Counted from the first letter of the stretch, positions 45,383 through 54,259 are shown. The stretch: DNA of 61,669 nucleotides from an uncultured Caulobacter sp. (GCF_937900395.1 NZ_CALCDX010000013.1:1-61669); one strand, 5' to 3'. The notes: a model not told the origin generated them from the sequence alone. Made by a program: numbers and translations.

Positions 45383-45937
45383 TCATTGTTCCAGCAGGCG
45401 GGGCATCAGCTCGACCATGTTGCAAGGCTTGTGGCGACTGTCCAATTGCGCGGAAATGACCTTGTCCCAGCCGTCCTTCACCGCGCCGTTGCTGCCCGGC
45501 AGGCAGAAGACGAAGACGCCGTCGATCAGGCCGGCGGTGGCGCGCGACTGCAGGGTGGAAAGCCCGACCGAGGCGTAGGACACCAGGTGGAACACCACCG
45601 AGAAGCCGTCGATCTTCTTGTCGAACAGCGGCTCCAGCGCCTCGACCGTGACGTCGCGGCCCGTCAGGCCGGTGCCGCCGGTGGTGACGATGGCGTCGAC
45701 GCTCTTGCTGGCGATCCACGCGCGAACCTGCGCGCGGATCTTCTCGATGTCGTCGCGCACGACGATGCGGCCGGCCAGCTCATGACCGGCGGCATAGATG
45801 CGCTCGACCAGGATCTGGCCCGAGGTGTCGGTCGCTTCGTCGCGCGTGTCCGAGACCGTCAGCACCGCCACGCGCACGGGCTTGAACGGCAGCTCCGGCT
45901 TGATTCCGCCGCCCGGCTTTAGGCCCGCCTCCGACAT
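45383..45937 (-). CDS. moaB: molybdenum cofactor biosynthesis protein MoaB
   Basis: The 184-residue protein belongs to the MoaB/MogA family that adenylylates molybdopterin or a paralogue of it. Motifs: VAVLTVSDTRDEATDTSG (about 22-39), VTTGGTGLTGRDVTVEAL (about 85-102; the GGTG loop) and VFCLPGSNGAVKDGWDKVI (about 146-164). It is in the moa run between moaE and moaC, with 12- and 13-nt gaps. Confidence 0.95.
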   Translation of the reverse strand: MSEAGLKPGGGIKPELPFKPVRVAVLTVSDTRDEATDTSGQILVERIYAAGHELAGRIVVRDDIEKIRAQVRAWIASKSVDAIVTTGGTGLTGRDVTVEALEPLFDKKIDGFSVVFHLVSYASVGLSTLQSRATAGLIDGVFVFCLPGSNGAVKDGWDKVISAQLDSRHKPCNMVELMPRLLEQ

Positions 45938-45949
45938 CCGTGTCTCCGT

Positions 45950-46393
45950 TCAATCCCAGCGCTGAGCGTCGGTCCTATCGCGGTCCGTCGGCTCGATCCA
46001 GCGCGCGCCGTCCGGGCCATGCTCCTTCTTCCAGAAAGGCGCGCGGCTCTTCAGATAGTCCATCAGGAAGTCGCAGGCTTCGAACGCCTCGCGACGATGC
46101 GCGGCGGCGGTGGCGACAAAGACGATGGCCTCGCCCGGCGCGATCCGGCCGATGCGGTGGACGATTTGGACATCCTGGAGCTGGAAGCGCGCCGTGGCCT
46201 GGTCGGCGATCTCGCCGATCGCCGCCTCGGTGAAGCCGGGATAGGCCTCGAGCTCCAGGGCCGCGGCGGCGCCCCGCTCGGCGCGCGCCAGGCCGACGAA
46301 GGTCGCCACGGCGCCGGTCTCGACGCGGTGGGCGCAGAAGGCCGTCACCAGGGCGCCCGGCTCGAAGGGCTGGTCGGTCAGGGCGACCGTCAT
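45950..46393 (-). CDS. moaE: molybdopterin synthase large subunit MoaE
   Basis: The 147-residue subunit forms molybdopterin synthase with MoaD and converts cPMP to molybdopterin. The TGAVATFVGLAR block (about 27-38), IVHRIGRIAPGEAIVFVATAAAHR (about 79-102) and the catalytic lysines in YLKSRAPFWKKEHGPDGARWIE (about 114-135) are present. It overlaps moaD by 4 bp (ATGA), usual for these partner subunits. Confidence 0.96.
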   Translation of the reverse strand: MTVALTDQPFEPGALVTAFCAHRVETGAVATFVGLARAERGAAAALELEAYPGFTEAAIGEIADQATARFQLQDVQIVHRIGRIAPGEAIVFVATAAAHRREAFEACDFLMDYLKSRAPFWKKEHGPDGARWIEPTDRDRTDAQRWD

Positions 46394-46629
46394 CCGCCGC
46401 TCATCGGCGGCAGGAAGGCGACCTCGGTCCCGGCGGCCAGCGCCGCCTCGCCGCGAACCAGAACCTTGTCGACGGCCACCTGGACCCCCGGACCGGCCAA
46501 GGCCTCGCCCAGGTCGGCGTCCTCCTTGGCGAGCGCCGCGCGCAGGGCGGAAAGATCGCCGGCCTCGATCCGCCGGTCACGCCAGCCGGCCTGGTCGGCC
46601 AGGCGTCCGAACAGCAGCACCCGCGCCAT
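46390..46629 (-). CDS. moaD: molybdopterin synthase small subunit MoaD
   Basis: This 79-residue ubiquitin-like sulfur carrier ends in MSGG, whose last glycine becomes the thiocarboxylate. The preceding AGTEVAFLPP segment fits the family. It sits between moaA (2 nt upstream) and moaE (4-bp overlap). Confidence 0.95.
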   Translation of the reverse strand: MARVLLFGRLADQAGWRDRRIEAGDLSALRAALAKEDADLGEALAGPGVQVAVDKVLVRGEAALAAGTEVAFLPPMSGG

Positions 46630-46631
46630 GC

Positions 46632-47675
46632 CTAGCCTCCCGTGGTCGACATGTGCCGCGCCACGGCGGGGCGGGCGGCGGCGATCTGGAAGTCGTGCCC
46701 CTGGGGCTTGGCGCCGATCGCCGCGAAGATCGCCGCGCGCAAGCCGGCCTCGTCGGCGCCCGACCGCAGCACGGCCCGCAGATCGCTGGCGTCGTCCCGG
46801 CCAAGGCAGGTGTGCAGCGTGCCGGTGCAGGTCAGGCGCACGCGGTTGCAGGCGTCGCAGAAATTATGGCTGAGCGGGGTGATGAAGCCGAGCCGTCCGC
46901 CGGTCTCGGCGATCCGCACGTAGCGAGCCGGCCCGCCGGTGACCAGCGGGATGTCCCGCAGCGTCCAGAACGAGGAGAGGTCGCGACGCACCTGCGCCAA
47001 CGACAGGAACTGGTCGGTGCGGTCCTGCTCGACCTCGCCCAGCGGCATGGTCTCGATCAGGCTGACGTCGCACCCACGAGCGTGGGCCCAGGCGATCAGA
47101 TCCGGCAGCACCCCGGCATTGTCGTCCTTCAGCGCCACGGCGTTGATCTTGACCGCCATGCCGGCGGCTTGGGCCGCGTCGATCCCGGCGATCACGCGGG
47201 CGACGTCACCGCCGCGGGTCAGGCGGCGGAAGACCGCCGGATCCAGGGTGTCGAGCGAGACATTGATCCGCCGCACGCCGTGGCCCGCGAGCTCGGTCGC
47301 ATACCGCTCCAGCTGGGCGCCGTTGGTGGTCAGGGTCAGCTCGTCCAAAGCCCCCGACTTCAGATGCCGGGACAGGCGCTCGACCAGGGTCATGAAACCC
47401 TTGCGCACCAGCGGCTCGCCGCCGGTCAGGCGCAGCTTGCGCACGCCCAGGGCCACGAAGGCCGAGGCCAGGCGATCCAGCTCTTCCAGAGTCAGCACGT
47501 CGGCCTTCGGCAGGAAGGTCATGTGCTCGGCCATGCAATAGACGCAGCGCAGGTCGCAGCGGTCGGTGACGGAGACGCGAAGATAGGTGACGGCGCGCCC
47601 GAAGCCGTCCACCAGGGCGGGCGGGCCGATCGGCGCCAAGACCGCTTGCGCGGGGCTGTCGTCATAGGGCGTCAT
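46632..47675 (-). CDS. moaA: GTP 3',8-cyclase MoaA (radical SAM)
   Basis: The 347-residue enzyme starts molybdopterin synthesis from GTP. The radical-SAM cluster CxxxCxxC is in DRCDLRCVYCMAEH (about 37-50). LTGGEPLVRKGF follows (about 79-90), and the second cluster cysteines lie in HNFCDACNRVRLTCTG (about 272-287). The C-terminus ends in STTGG, the double glycine needed for activity. The start at 47675 is the first good ATG; a longer frame to 48191 overlaps the divergent mocA-like gene and is not real. Confidence 0.96.
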   Translation of the reverse strand: MTPYDDSPAQAVLAPIGPPALVDGFGRAVTYLRVSVTDRCDLRCVYCMAEHMTFLPKADVLTLEELDRLASAFVALGVRKLRLTGGEPLVRKGFMTLVERLSRHLKSGALDELTLTTNGAQLERYATELAGHGVRRINVSLDTLDPAVFRRLTRGGDVARVIAGIDAAQAAGMAVKINAVALKDDNAGVLPDLIAWAHARGCDVSLIETMPLGEVEQDRTDQFLSLAQVRRDLSSFWTLRDIPLVTGGPARYVRIAETGGRLGFITPLSHNFCDACNRVRLTCTGTLHTCLGRDDASDLRAVLRSGADEAGLRAAIFAAIGAKPQGHDFQIAAARPAVARHMSTTGG

Positions 47676-47704
47676 GTCTGACCGCAAGATAGGCGCTGGA
47701 GTCG

Positions 47705-48349
47705 ATGACGCAAAGCCATACCCCGGTCTTGGAAGCCGTGATCCTGGCGGCCGGGCGCGGCGCGCGGTTCGGCGGCGACAAGCTGCTGGCCGATCTGAAG
47801 GGCGCGCCCCTGGTCGCATGGGCCTTGCGGACAGCCCTCGCCGCCCCCGCGCGCCGGGTTCTGGTCGCGGTCGGAGACGATCTCCCGCTGGCCGCGGCGC
47901 TGAGGGCCGAGGCGACGCGCCTGGAGGCGCTGGAGCGCCTCGTGCTCGTCCCCGCGCCCAACGCCGCCGAGGGCATGGGAGCGTCCCTGGCCGCCGTCGC
48001 GGCGGCCGTGTCGGAGGATGTCGATGGCGTGTTTGTCTTTCTTGGCGACATGCCCGCGATCCGGCCGGAAACGCCGGCGCGCCTGGCGACCGCCTGGGAT
48101 GGGCCCGACCGCATCGTCGTTCCGGTCCACAAGGGCCGGCGCGGCCATCCGGTCCTGTTCGGCGCGAACTGGCTGGCCGCCCTCGGGACACGCGAGGGCG
48201 ACGAGGGCGCCCGCAAGCTGATCGTCGAAGCCGGACCCCGCGTCAGCGTCGTGGAGGTCGATGACCCCGGCGTGCTGCTCGACGTCGATCGACCCGAGGA
48301 CCTGGCCCGGATCGGGCCCGCTACTGGAGCGGGCGCTCGGGATCGCTGA
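47705..48349 (+). CDS. mocA: MocA-like molybdenum cofactor cytidylyltransferase
   Basis: The 214-residue nucleotidyltransferase has the N-terminal signature VILAAGRGARFGGDKLL (about 12-28), LGDMPAIRPE (about 113-122; metal-binding Asp) and HKGRRGHPVLFG (about 137-148). This matches the MocA/NTP-transferase group that makes the cytosine dinucleotide form of Moco for xanthine-oxidase-type enzymes. A molybdenum hydroxylase of that type lies 260 bp downstream, which fits. It diverges from moaA over 29 bp. Confidence 0.88.
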   Translation: MTQSHTPVLEAVILAAGRGARFGGDKLLADLKGAPLVAWALRTALAAPARRVLVAVGDDLPLAAALRAEATRLEALERLVLVPAPNAAEGMGASLAAVAAAVSEDVDGVFVFLGDMPAIRPETPARLATAWDGPDRIVVPVHKGRRGHPVLFGANWLAALGTREGDEGARKLIVEAGPRVSVVEVDDPGVLLDVDRPEDLARIGPATGAGARDR

Positions 48350-48539
48350 GGATGGCCTGGATCTTGGCGACCAGGGCCAAGGCGCCCTCGGTGTCGCCGC
48401 GCTCCTGCATCGCCGCCAGGCGGGGCACGAGGACCAGCAAGACCCTGCGGTGGTCCTCGCGGATGCGCGACAGAGCTTCGCGGAACTCCGCGATATCGTC
48501 CTCGATCTCGTCCTCCGAGGACCCGGACAGCTCGGCCAT
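48321..48539 (-). CDS. small hypothetical protein (helical), 72 residues
   Basis: The product starts MAELSGSSEDEIEDDIAEFREALSRI and is acidic at first, then an amphipathic helix (HRRVLLVLVPRLAAMQERGDTEGALALV). No signal peptide or membrane span is certain. It converges with and overlaps the 3' end of the mocA-like gene by 29 bp. GGGGTG lies upstream of the ATG at 48539. I do not recognise the family. Confidence 0.6.
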   Translation of the reverse strand: MAELSGSSEDEIEDDIAEFREALSRIREDHRRVLLVLVPRLAAMQERGDTEGALALVAKIQAILSDPERPLQ

Positions 48540-48610
48540 GAACACCCCACGCATTGGCGAACAGGCGCACAATGCTCGGATAGGTCGATTCCGTCCAGCT
48601 TGCCGCGCCG

Positions 48611-50785
48611 TCAGGCGCCCCGGATCAGGGGAAGCCGGTGGGTGGCGCGTTGGTCGAGCGCGAGAAGGGCGTTGGCCACGGCGGGACCGATCACCGGCGT
48701 GCCCGGCTCGCCCACGCCGCTGGGCGGATTGCCCGAGGGGACGATGTAGGTCTCGACCGCCGGCGCCTCGTTGATCCGCAGCACGCGGTAGCCGTCAAAA
48801 TTGCCCTGGTCGACCTTGCCGTCCGTCAGGGTCACCTCGCCGAACAACGCCGCCGACAGGCCATAGCAGGTCCCGCCTTCCATCTGGGCGGCGATCTGGT
48901 CGGGCGAGATCGCCACGCCGCAGTCGATGGCGGTGACCACGCGACCGACGCGCGGGACCCCGTTCTCCACCTTGACCTCGGCGACCTGAGCCACGACCGA
49001 GCCGAAGCTCTCGTGCGCGGCGACGCCGCGCGTCCAGCCCGGCGTCACGGCCTGGCCGGCCTTCTCGACCGCGTGGTTCAGAACCGCCAGATGGCGATCC
49101 GCGCCGGCCTTGCGATAGAGCGTCCGACGATAGTCGATCGGGTCCTTGCCGGCCTGGCGCGCCAATTGATCGATCGTGTGCTCCATGACGAAGGCCGTGT
49201 GGGTCGCGCCCACCGAACGCCACCACAGCACCGGCACGCCGACGTCCGGGCAGGCGACCTGGGCGTCGACCACGGGCGTGGCCTTCAGATAGGGCGACCC
49301 CGCCGCGCCCTCGACCGCCGTCTGGTCCGGCCCCTTGCCCGCCGGCATGGGCGAGCCCTTCATGATCGACTGGGTGACGATCCGGTGGCGCCAGGCGCCC
49401 GGATAGCCGTCCTTGTCCAGCTTGACCTTGACCGCGTGGACGACGATCGGGCGGAAGTAGCCGGCCCGCATGTCGTCCTCCCGCGTCCAGACCAGCTTCA
49501 CCGGCCGGCCGTCGCCGACCGTCTTGGCGATATGGACGCACTCGGCGACATAGTCGGACTGGAAATTGGCGCGGCGGCCGAACGAGCCGCCGGCGAACAG
49601 GGTCTCGATCTCGACCGATCCGGGCAGGCAGCCCACGATCTTGGCCGCGTTCAGCTGGTCCAGGGTCTGGCCCTGCGAGCCGAACGTCAGCCTGACCTTC
49701 GACCCGTCCACCGAGGCGACGCAGTTCATCGGCTCCATGGTGGCGTGGGCGAGGTACGGAAATTCGTAGGTCGCCTCGAACACGCCGTCGCCCTTGGCCG
49801 CGGCCAGGGACGAAGCGTCGCCGCGCTGATCGAAGGCCTCCCACTTGGCCGAGTCGTCCTTGCCGGCGGCGATGTCCTTGAACAGCTGGGTGATGACGGC
49901 CGAGCCGCGTTTTTCCGCCTCCGCCTCGTCCCAGGTGATGTTCAGGGCCTCGCGGCCCAGCTTGGCGGCGTAGGTGTTCTGCGCGACCACCGCCACGCCG
50001 GACGGGATCTGGAAGACGTCGACCACGCCCGGAACCTGCTTGGCCGGGGCTGCGTCGAAGCTTTTCACCTTGGCCCCGAAGCGCGGCGGATGAGCGACCA
50101 TGGCGGTCAGCATGTTCGGCAGATGGACGTCCTGGGTGTAGCGCGCCGTCCCGTCGCTCTTGGCCTGGGAGTCCTTGCGGCGCACGCGGTCGGTGCCGAT
50201 CAGGGTGAAGGCCTTGGGGTCCTTCAGCTTGACGTCCTTGGGCGGCGGAACCTTGGCGGCGTCCGCCAAGAGCTCGGCGAAGGTCGCGCTCTTGCCAGAG
50301 GCGTGAGTCAGCACGCTGTCCTTGACGGTGATCTCGCCGACCGGGACGTTCCAGCGATTGCCGGCGGCCTGCACGAACATGGCGCGGGCCGTCGCACCAG
50401 CCTCGCGAAGCTGCTCCCACGAGTTCGAGATCGCCGACGAGCCGCCCGTCAGCTGGGCGCCCAGGGAGCCGTTCGCATAAAGCTTGGCGTTGGCCGGGGC
50501 CTGCTCGACCCGCACGCGGCTCCAGTCAGCGTCCAGCTCCTCGGCGACGATGGCCGAGAGGCCCGCGTGATTGCCCTGGCCGAACTCGATGTGCTTGGAG
50601 ATCACCGTCACCGCGCCGTCGGGGGCGATCTTGATGAACGGGCCAAAGGCGCCGACCTCGACCTTGGAGCCCATGCTCATCAGGTCGGCCGGCGAGCAGC
50701 CGACCAGCAGCGAGCCGCCGACCAGCGAGGCGGCCACGACAACGTCCCGGCGACTGGGCGCCTCGGGCTTGAAGGGCGCGTTCAT
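48611..50785 (-). CDS. molybdenum hydroxylase large subunit (IorB-like)
   Basis: The 724-residue subunit is of the xanthine-oxidase family, isoquinoline 1-oxidoreductase-like (IorB), with the twin-arginine signal SRRDVVVAASLVGGSLLVGC (residues 11-30) that should send the folded enzyme to the periplasm; the GC at its end resembles a lipobox. Typical blocks: HIEFGQGNHAGLSAI (about 64-78), FAGGSFGRRANFQSD (about 395-409), and the active-site glutamate in GVGEPGTPVIGPAVANAL (about 691-708). Its start overlaps the [2Fe-2S] subunit stop by 4 bp. The substrate is unknown; such enzymes oxidise N-heterocycles or aldehydes. Confidence 0.93.
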   Translation of the reverse strand: MNAPFKPEAPSRRDVVVAASLVGGSLLVGCSPADLMSMGSKVEVGAFGPFIKIAPDGAVTVISKHIEFGQGNHAGLSAIVAEELDADWSRVRVEQAPANAKLYANGSLGAQLTGGSSAISNSWEQLREAGATARAMFVQAAGNRWNVPVGEITVKDSVLTHASGKSATFAELLADAAKVPPPKDVKLKDPKAFTLIGTDRVRRKDSQAKSDGTARYTQDVHLPNMLTAMVAHPPRFGAKVKSFDAAPAKQVPGVVDVFQIPSGVAVVAQNTYAAKLGREALNITWDEAEAEKRGSAVITQLFKDIAAGKDDSAKWEAFDQRGDASSLAAAKGDGVFEATYEFPYLAHATMEPMNCVASVDGSKVRLTFGSQGQTLDQLNAAKIVGCLPGSVEIETLFAGGSFGRRANFQSDYVAECVHIAKTVGDGRPVKLVWTREDDMRAGYFRPIVVHAVKVKLDKDGYPGAWRHRIVTQSIMKGSPMPAGKGPDQTAVEGAAGSPYLKATPVVDAQVACPDVGVPVLWWRSVGATHTAFVMEHTIDQLARQAGKDPIDYRRTLYRKAGADRHLAVLNHAVEKAGQAVTPGWTRGVAAHESFGSVVAQVAEVKVENGVPRVGRVVTAIDCGVAISPDQIAAQMEGGTCYGLSAALFGEVTLTDGKVDQGNFDGYRVLRINEAPAVETYIVPSGNPPSGVGEPGTPVIGPAVANALLALDQRATHRLPLIRGA

Positions 50786-51237
50786 CGGACGCCTCCCTCG
50801 GCCACGTCCTTGATCGCGGCGCGGATGCGCTGATAGGCGCCGCAGCGGCAGATGTTCCCGGCCATCGCGCTATCGATGTCCTCGTCCGAGGGCTTGGGCT
50901 TCTCGGCCAGTAGGGCGACCGCCGACATGATCTGGCCGGACTGGCAGTAGCCGCATTGGGGCGCGTCGTGGCGAACCCAGGCCTGCTGCACCGGGTGGGC
51001 GCCGCCGAGACCTTCGATGGTGGTGATCTTGCCGGCGCCGACGGCGGCGATCGGCGTCACGCAAGAGCGGATCGGCTGACCGTCGAGATGCACCGTACAG
51101 GCGCCGCATTGGGCCATGCCGCAGCCGAACTTCGTTCCGGTCAGTCCCAGCTCGTCGCGCAGGACCCACAGAAGCGGCGTATCCGGCGCGGCCTGCGCCG
51201 TCACCGGCTTGCCATTGATGTCCAGTGTCACAGCCAT
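50782..51237 (-). CDS. molybdenum hydroxylase [2Fe-2S] subunit (IorA-like)
   Basis: The 151-residue subunit has two iron-sulfur clusters. The plant-ferredoxin type is in FGCGMAQCGACTVHLDGQPIRSC (about 37-59), and the helical type in CGYCQSGQIM (about 95-104) and NICRCGAYQRI (about 127-137). It passes electrons from the molybdenum site of the large subunit. GGAGG lies upstream of the ATG at 51237; a longer frame to 51291 has no such site. It lacks its own export signal, so it must leave with the twin-arginine large subunit. Confidence 0.95.
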   Translation of the reverse strand: MAVTLDINGKPVTAQAAPDTPLLWVLRDELGLTGTKFGCGMAQCGACTVHLDGQPIRSCVTPIAAVGAGKITTIEGLGGAHPVQQAWVRHDAPQCGYCQSGQIMSAVALLAEKPKPSDEDIDSAMAGNICRCGAYQRIRAAIKDVAEGGVR

Positions 51238-51389
51238 GCGCCTTCGCCTCCCCGAAGACGGACGCGGCGCGCCCGCGCCGAAAGCTAACACCGTTCACAT
51301 TGGACTTGACCAGAGTAAATCGCGATCGCCTGGATCGTCGCGCCCCAAACCCGCTATGGTCGAGACCCAGATCACCCGGAGGCTACGAC

Positions 51390-51701
51390 ATGCGGCGCGC
51401 GTTCATCCTTCTCGCCCTGCTGTCCCTGACCGCGGCGGGCTGCGCGACCCTGGCGCCGGACGCCACCGACGCGCCGATCCGCTATCGCTGCCAGGCGGGC
51501 AAAGGCTTCACGGCCGCCTATGCGCTGGACGGCAAGCGGGTGGTGGTGACCGCCGGCGGGATCACCCGGACGCTGAAACTGGCGCGCTCGGGCTCTGGCG
51601 CGCGCTATACGGCCGGACAGGCGGAAATCTGGGGCAAGGGCCCCGCCGCCACGCTCAAGGGCTTTCCGGGCGGCCCCTACCTGGACTGCAGCGCGCAATA
51701 G
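51390..51701 (+). CDS. MliC-like lipoprotein (lysozyme inhibitor)
   Basis: The 103-residue precursor has a lipoprotein signal MRRAFILLALLSLTAAGC, with the lipobox TAAGC. The mature domain has the MliC pattern YRCQAGKGFTAAYALDG, then SGSGARYTAGQAEIWGKGPAATL. MliC inhibits C-type lysozyme at the cell surface. The two remaining cysteines (C33 and C101) could form the disulfide. A longer in-frame start at 51225 reads from the upstream gap and is less likely. Confidence 0.85.
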   Translation: MRRAFILLALLSLTAAGCATLAPDATDAPIRYRCQAGKGFTAAYALDGKRVVVTAGGITRTLKLARSGSGARYTAGQAEIWGKGPAATLKGFPGGPYLDCSAQ

Positions 51702-51713
51702 CTCGAGGACCGC

Positions 51714-52610
51714 GTGGACTCCTTTCCCGCCTATTTCCCTCTGGCCGGGCGCAAGGTCGTGATCGCCGGTTCGGGCGAGCCGGCCGAGGCCAAGGCGCGT
51801 CTGTTCGAGGGGTCTCCGGCGACGGTCGTGCGCCTGCAGGCGCCAGAGGCGTTCTCGCCCGCCGCCTACGAGGGCGCGATCCTGGTGTTCGTGGGCGACG
51901 CCGACGAGGCCTTCGTCCAGGCCGCCGTCAAGGCCGCGCGGGCGGCCGGCGCCCTGCTCAACGTGGTCGATCGCCCCGCGCTCTGCGATTTCAACACCCC
52001 CGCCATCATCGATCGGGGACAGGTGGTGGCGGCGGTCGGCACGGGCGGTTCGGCGCCGGTGATGGCGACCCTGCTGCGCAACGCCATCGAGGCCCAGCTG
52101 CCCGAAGGCATGGGCCGCGTCGCCGCTCTGCTGGCCCGCCTCCAGGACGAGGTGCGCCGCGCCCTGCCCGTCCTGCACGAGCGGCGGGCCTTCCTGCGCG
52201 CGGCGGTGCGCGGCGAGGCGGCCCAGGCGGCCCTGGACGGCGACATGGCCCGGGCCGAGGCGTTGCTGCGCGAGGCGTTGGCCAAGGGCGTGACGCGCGC
52301 GGGCGGCGTCCAGTTCCTTGCCGCGACGGGGCCCGTCGACCTGCTGAGCCTGCGCGCGATCCGCGCTCTTGGAACCGCTGATGTCGCGGTGATCGATCCG
52401 GACGCCGATCCGGAGGTGGTCAGGCTGGCGCGGCGCGACGTCGAACGCCTGGCGCCGAGCGAGGCCGACGCGGATCACCTGACGGCGTTGGCGCGCGAAG
52501 GACGGCAGGTCGTCTGGCTGCGCGCGCGGCCCTCAGCGCCCGCCCTGCTGGAAGCCTTGCGGCGCGCGGGTGTCGCCGTGGAGGCCCTGCCCGTCGCCCA
52601 GGCAGACTAG
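51714..52610 (+). CDS. precorrin-2 dehydrogenase-like protein with a vestigial methyltransferase tail
   Basis: The 298-residue protein starts like the N-terminal part of CysG: YFPLAGRKVVIAGSGEPAEAKARLF (about 7-31, Rossmann motif), VVDRPALCDFNTPAIIDRG (about 83-101), and GTGGSAPVMATLLRNAIE (about 107-124). This part should oxidise precorrin-2 to sirohydrochlorin. Residues 195-298 resemble the start of the SUMT domain (ATGPVDLLSLRAIRALGTADVAVID) but lack its usual GAGPGD form and most of the domain. GTG start at 51714. Its stop overlaps the convergent MFS gene by 4 bp. Confidence 0.85.
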   Translation: MDSFPAYFPLAGRKVVIAGSGEPAEAKARLFEGSPATVVRLQAPEAFSPAAYEGAILVFVGDADEAFVQAAVKAARAAGALLNVVDRPALCDFNTPAIIDRGQVVAAVGTGGSAPVMATLLRNAIEAQLPEGMGRVAALLARLQDEVRRALPVLHERRAFLRAAVRGEAAQAALDGDMARAEALLREALAKGVTRAGGVQFLAATGPVDLLSLRAIRALGTADVAVIDPDADPEVVRLARRDVERLAPSEADADHLTALAREGRQVVWLRARPSAPALLEALRRAGVAVEALPVAQAD

Positions 52611-54259
52611 TCCAGCGACCGTCCCTTGGTCTCGGGCAGGAAGAACAGCGTGGTCAGGACGCTGAGCAGGGTGAAGGCCACCGGGTACCAGAGACCCGCA
52701 TAGATATCGCCGACCGCGGTGACGATGGCGAAGGCGAAGAAGGGCACGAAGCCCCCCACCCAGCCGGTGCCGATGTGATAGGGCAGCGACAGGGCGGTGT
52801 AGCGCACCCGGGTCGGGAACAGCTCCACCAGGCAAGCGGCCAGCGGGCCGAACAACGCCGTGGCGCCGATCACGAACACCAGAAGGACCGCCAGCATCAT
52901 CGGCCGGTTCATCCGCGCCGGATCGGCCTTGGCGGGATAGCCGGCCTGGGCCAGGGCGGACTTGATCTTCGCCTCGACCGCCGTCTTCACGGCCTTGGCC
53001 TCGGCTTTCGGCAGCCCCTTGGCGCTTTGCGACGCCACCTCGACGCCGCCGACCTTCATGGTCGCGACGGTCCCGGCCGGAGCCTTCTGGTTGACGTAGG
53101 ACACGCCGGCGTTGGCCAGCGCGCCCTTGACGATGTCGCAGGCGGTCACGAAGGCCGCCTTGCCCACGGGATCGAACTGCAGCGAGCAGTCCTGGGGGTC
53201 GGCGACCACCACGACGGGCGCGCGGGCGCTGGCCTCCGCAAGGGCCGGATTGGCGGCCTTTTCCAGCAGGTGGAACCCCGGAAAGTAGAACAGCAGCGCC
53301 AGGGTCATGCCGCCCAGCATCACGGGCTTGCGGCCGATGCGGTCCGACAGCCAGCCGAACACGACATAAAAGATGGCGCTGATCGCCGTGGCCGTCATCA
53401 TCAGGCCGTTGATGTCGACGGGATCGACCTTCAGGAACTTCTCCATGAAGGTCTGGACGTAGAAGAAGCTGGTGTACCAGACCGCCCCCTGCGCCGACAT
53501 CATGGCGAAGAAGGCCAGAAGGACGAGCTTGAGGTTCTTCCACTGGCCGAACGCCTCGGCGTACGGCGCCTTGGAGTGTTCGCCTTCCGCCTTCATGGCC
53601 TCGAAGGCTGGGCTTTCGGTCAGCTTCATTCGCATCCAGACCGAGACGCCCAGCAGGCCGATCGAGACGGCGAATGGAATGCGCCAGCCCCAGGCGTCGA
53701 AGGCTTCGGGTCCGACTTGAGCGCCGAGAATCCAGCGGGTGACCAGGATGACCAGCAGGGCGCCGAACAGGCCGAACGCCGCCGATGTCTGCACCCACGA
53801 GGTCGACCAACCGCGCTGATCCGGCGGCGAATGCTCGGCGACATAGATGGCCGCGCCGCCATATTCGCCGCCCAGGGCGAAGCCCTGCACGCAACGCATG
53901 ATGATCAGCAGGATCGGCGAGATGATCCCCGCCTGCTGGTAGGTCGGGAGGAAGGCGATGGCGAAGGTCGCGCCCCCCATCAGCAGCACGGTGGCCAGGA
54001 ACGCGCCCTTGCGCCCCGCCTGGTCGCCGATCTTGCCGAACACCAGGGCGCCCAACGGCCGGAACGCGAAGCCGACGCCGAACAACGCCAGGGCGGCGAT
54101 ATAGCCCGCGGTCTCGGTGAGCCCGGCGAAGAACGTCTTGGAGATGACCTGGGCCAGGCTGCCGAAGATGAAGAAGTCGTACCACTCGAACGCCGTGCCG
54201 GCCGAAGACGCCGCCACCACGGTGCGCATCGAGGCGCGTTCCTGACCCTGGTCAGCCAT
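52607..54259 (-). CDS. MFS transporter, metabolite:H+ symporter type
   Basis: The 550-residue transporter has about 12 hydrophobic spans and the family motif after the second span (RPLGALVFGKIGDQAGRK, about 67-84), as in MHS/ProP-type symporters. The RIGRKPVMLGG repeat lies near 302-312. The length exceeds the usual 430-450 because residues about 333-440 form a long hydrophilic insert between spans, with two cysteines. The substrate may be an organic acid or betaine. It converges with the CysG-like gene; the stop codons TAG on both strands share CTAG. Confidence 0.9.
   Translation of the reverse strand: MADQGQERASMRTVVAASSAGTAFEWYDFFIFGSLAQVISKTFFAGLTETAGYIAALALFGVGFAFRPLGALVFGKIGDQAGRKGAFLATVLLMGGATFAIAFLPTYQQAGIISPILLIIMRCVQGFALGGEYGGAAIYVAEHSPPDQRGWSTSWVQTSAAFGLFGALLVILVTRWILGAQVGPEAFDAWGWRIPFAVSIGLLGVSVWMRMKLTESPAFEAMKAEGEHSKAPYAEAFGQWKNLKLVLLAFFAMMSAQGAVWYTSFFYVQTFMEKFLKVDPVDINGLMMTATAISAIFYVVFGWLSDRIGRKPVMLGGMTLALLFYFPGFHLLEKAANPALAEASARAPVVVVADPQDCSLQFDPVGKAAFVTACDIVKGALANAGVSYVNQKAPAGTVATMKVGGVEVASQSAKGLPKAEAKAVKTAVEAKIKSALAQAGYPAKADPARMNRPMMLAVLLVFVIGATALFGPLAACLVELFPTRVRYTALSLPYHIGTGWVGGFVPFFAFAIVTAVGDIYAGLWYPVAFTLLSVLTTLFFLPETKGRSLD

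Noticed and set aside
46632..48191. A longer moaA frame reaching 48191
   Set aside because: The N-terminal extension is Arg/Pro-rich and overlaps the divergent mocA-like gene; MoaA starts at 47675.
48638..50833. A 731-codon frame opposite the molybdenum hydroxylase
   Set aside because: The minus-strand gene has clear catalytic motifs and the plus frame is repetitive Arg/Gly/Asp/Ala.
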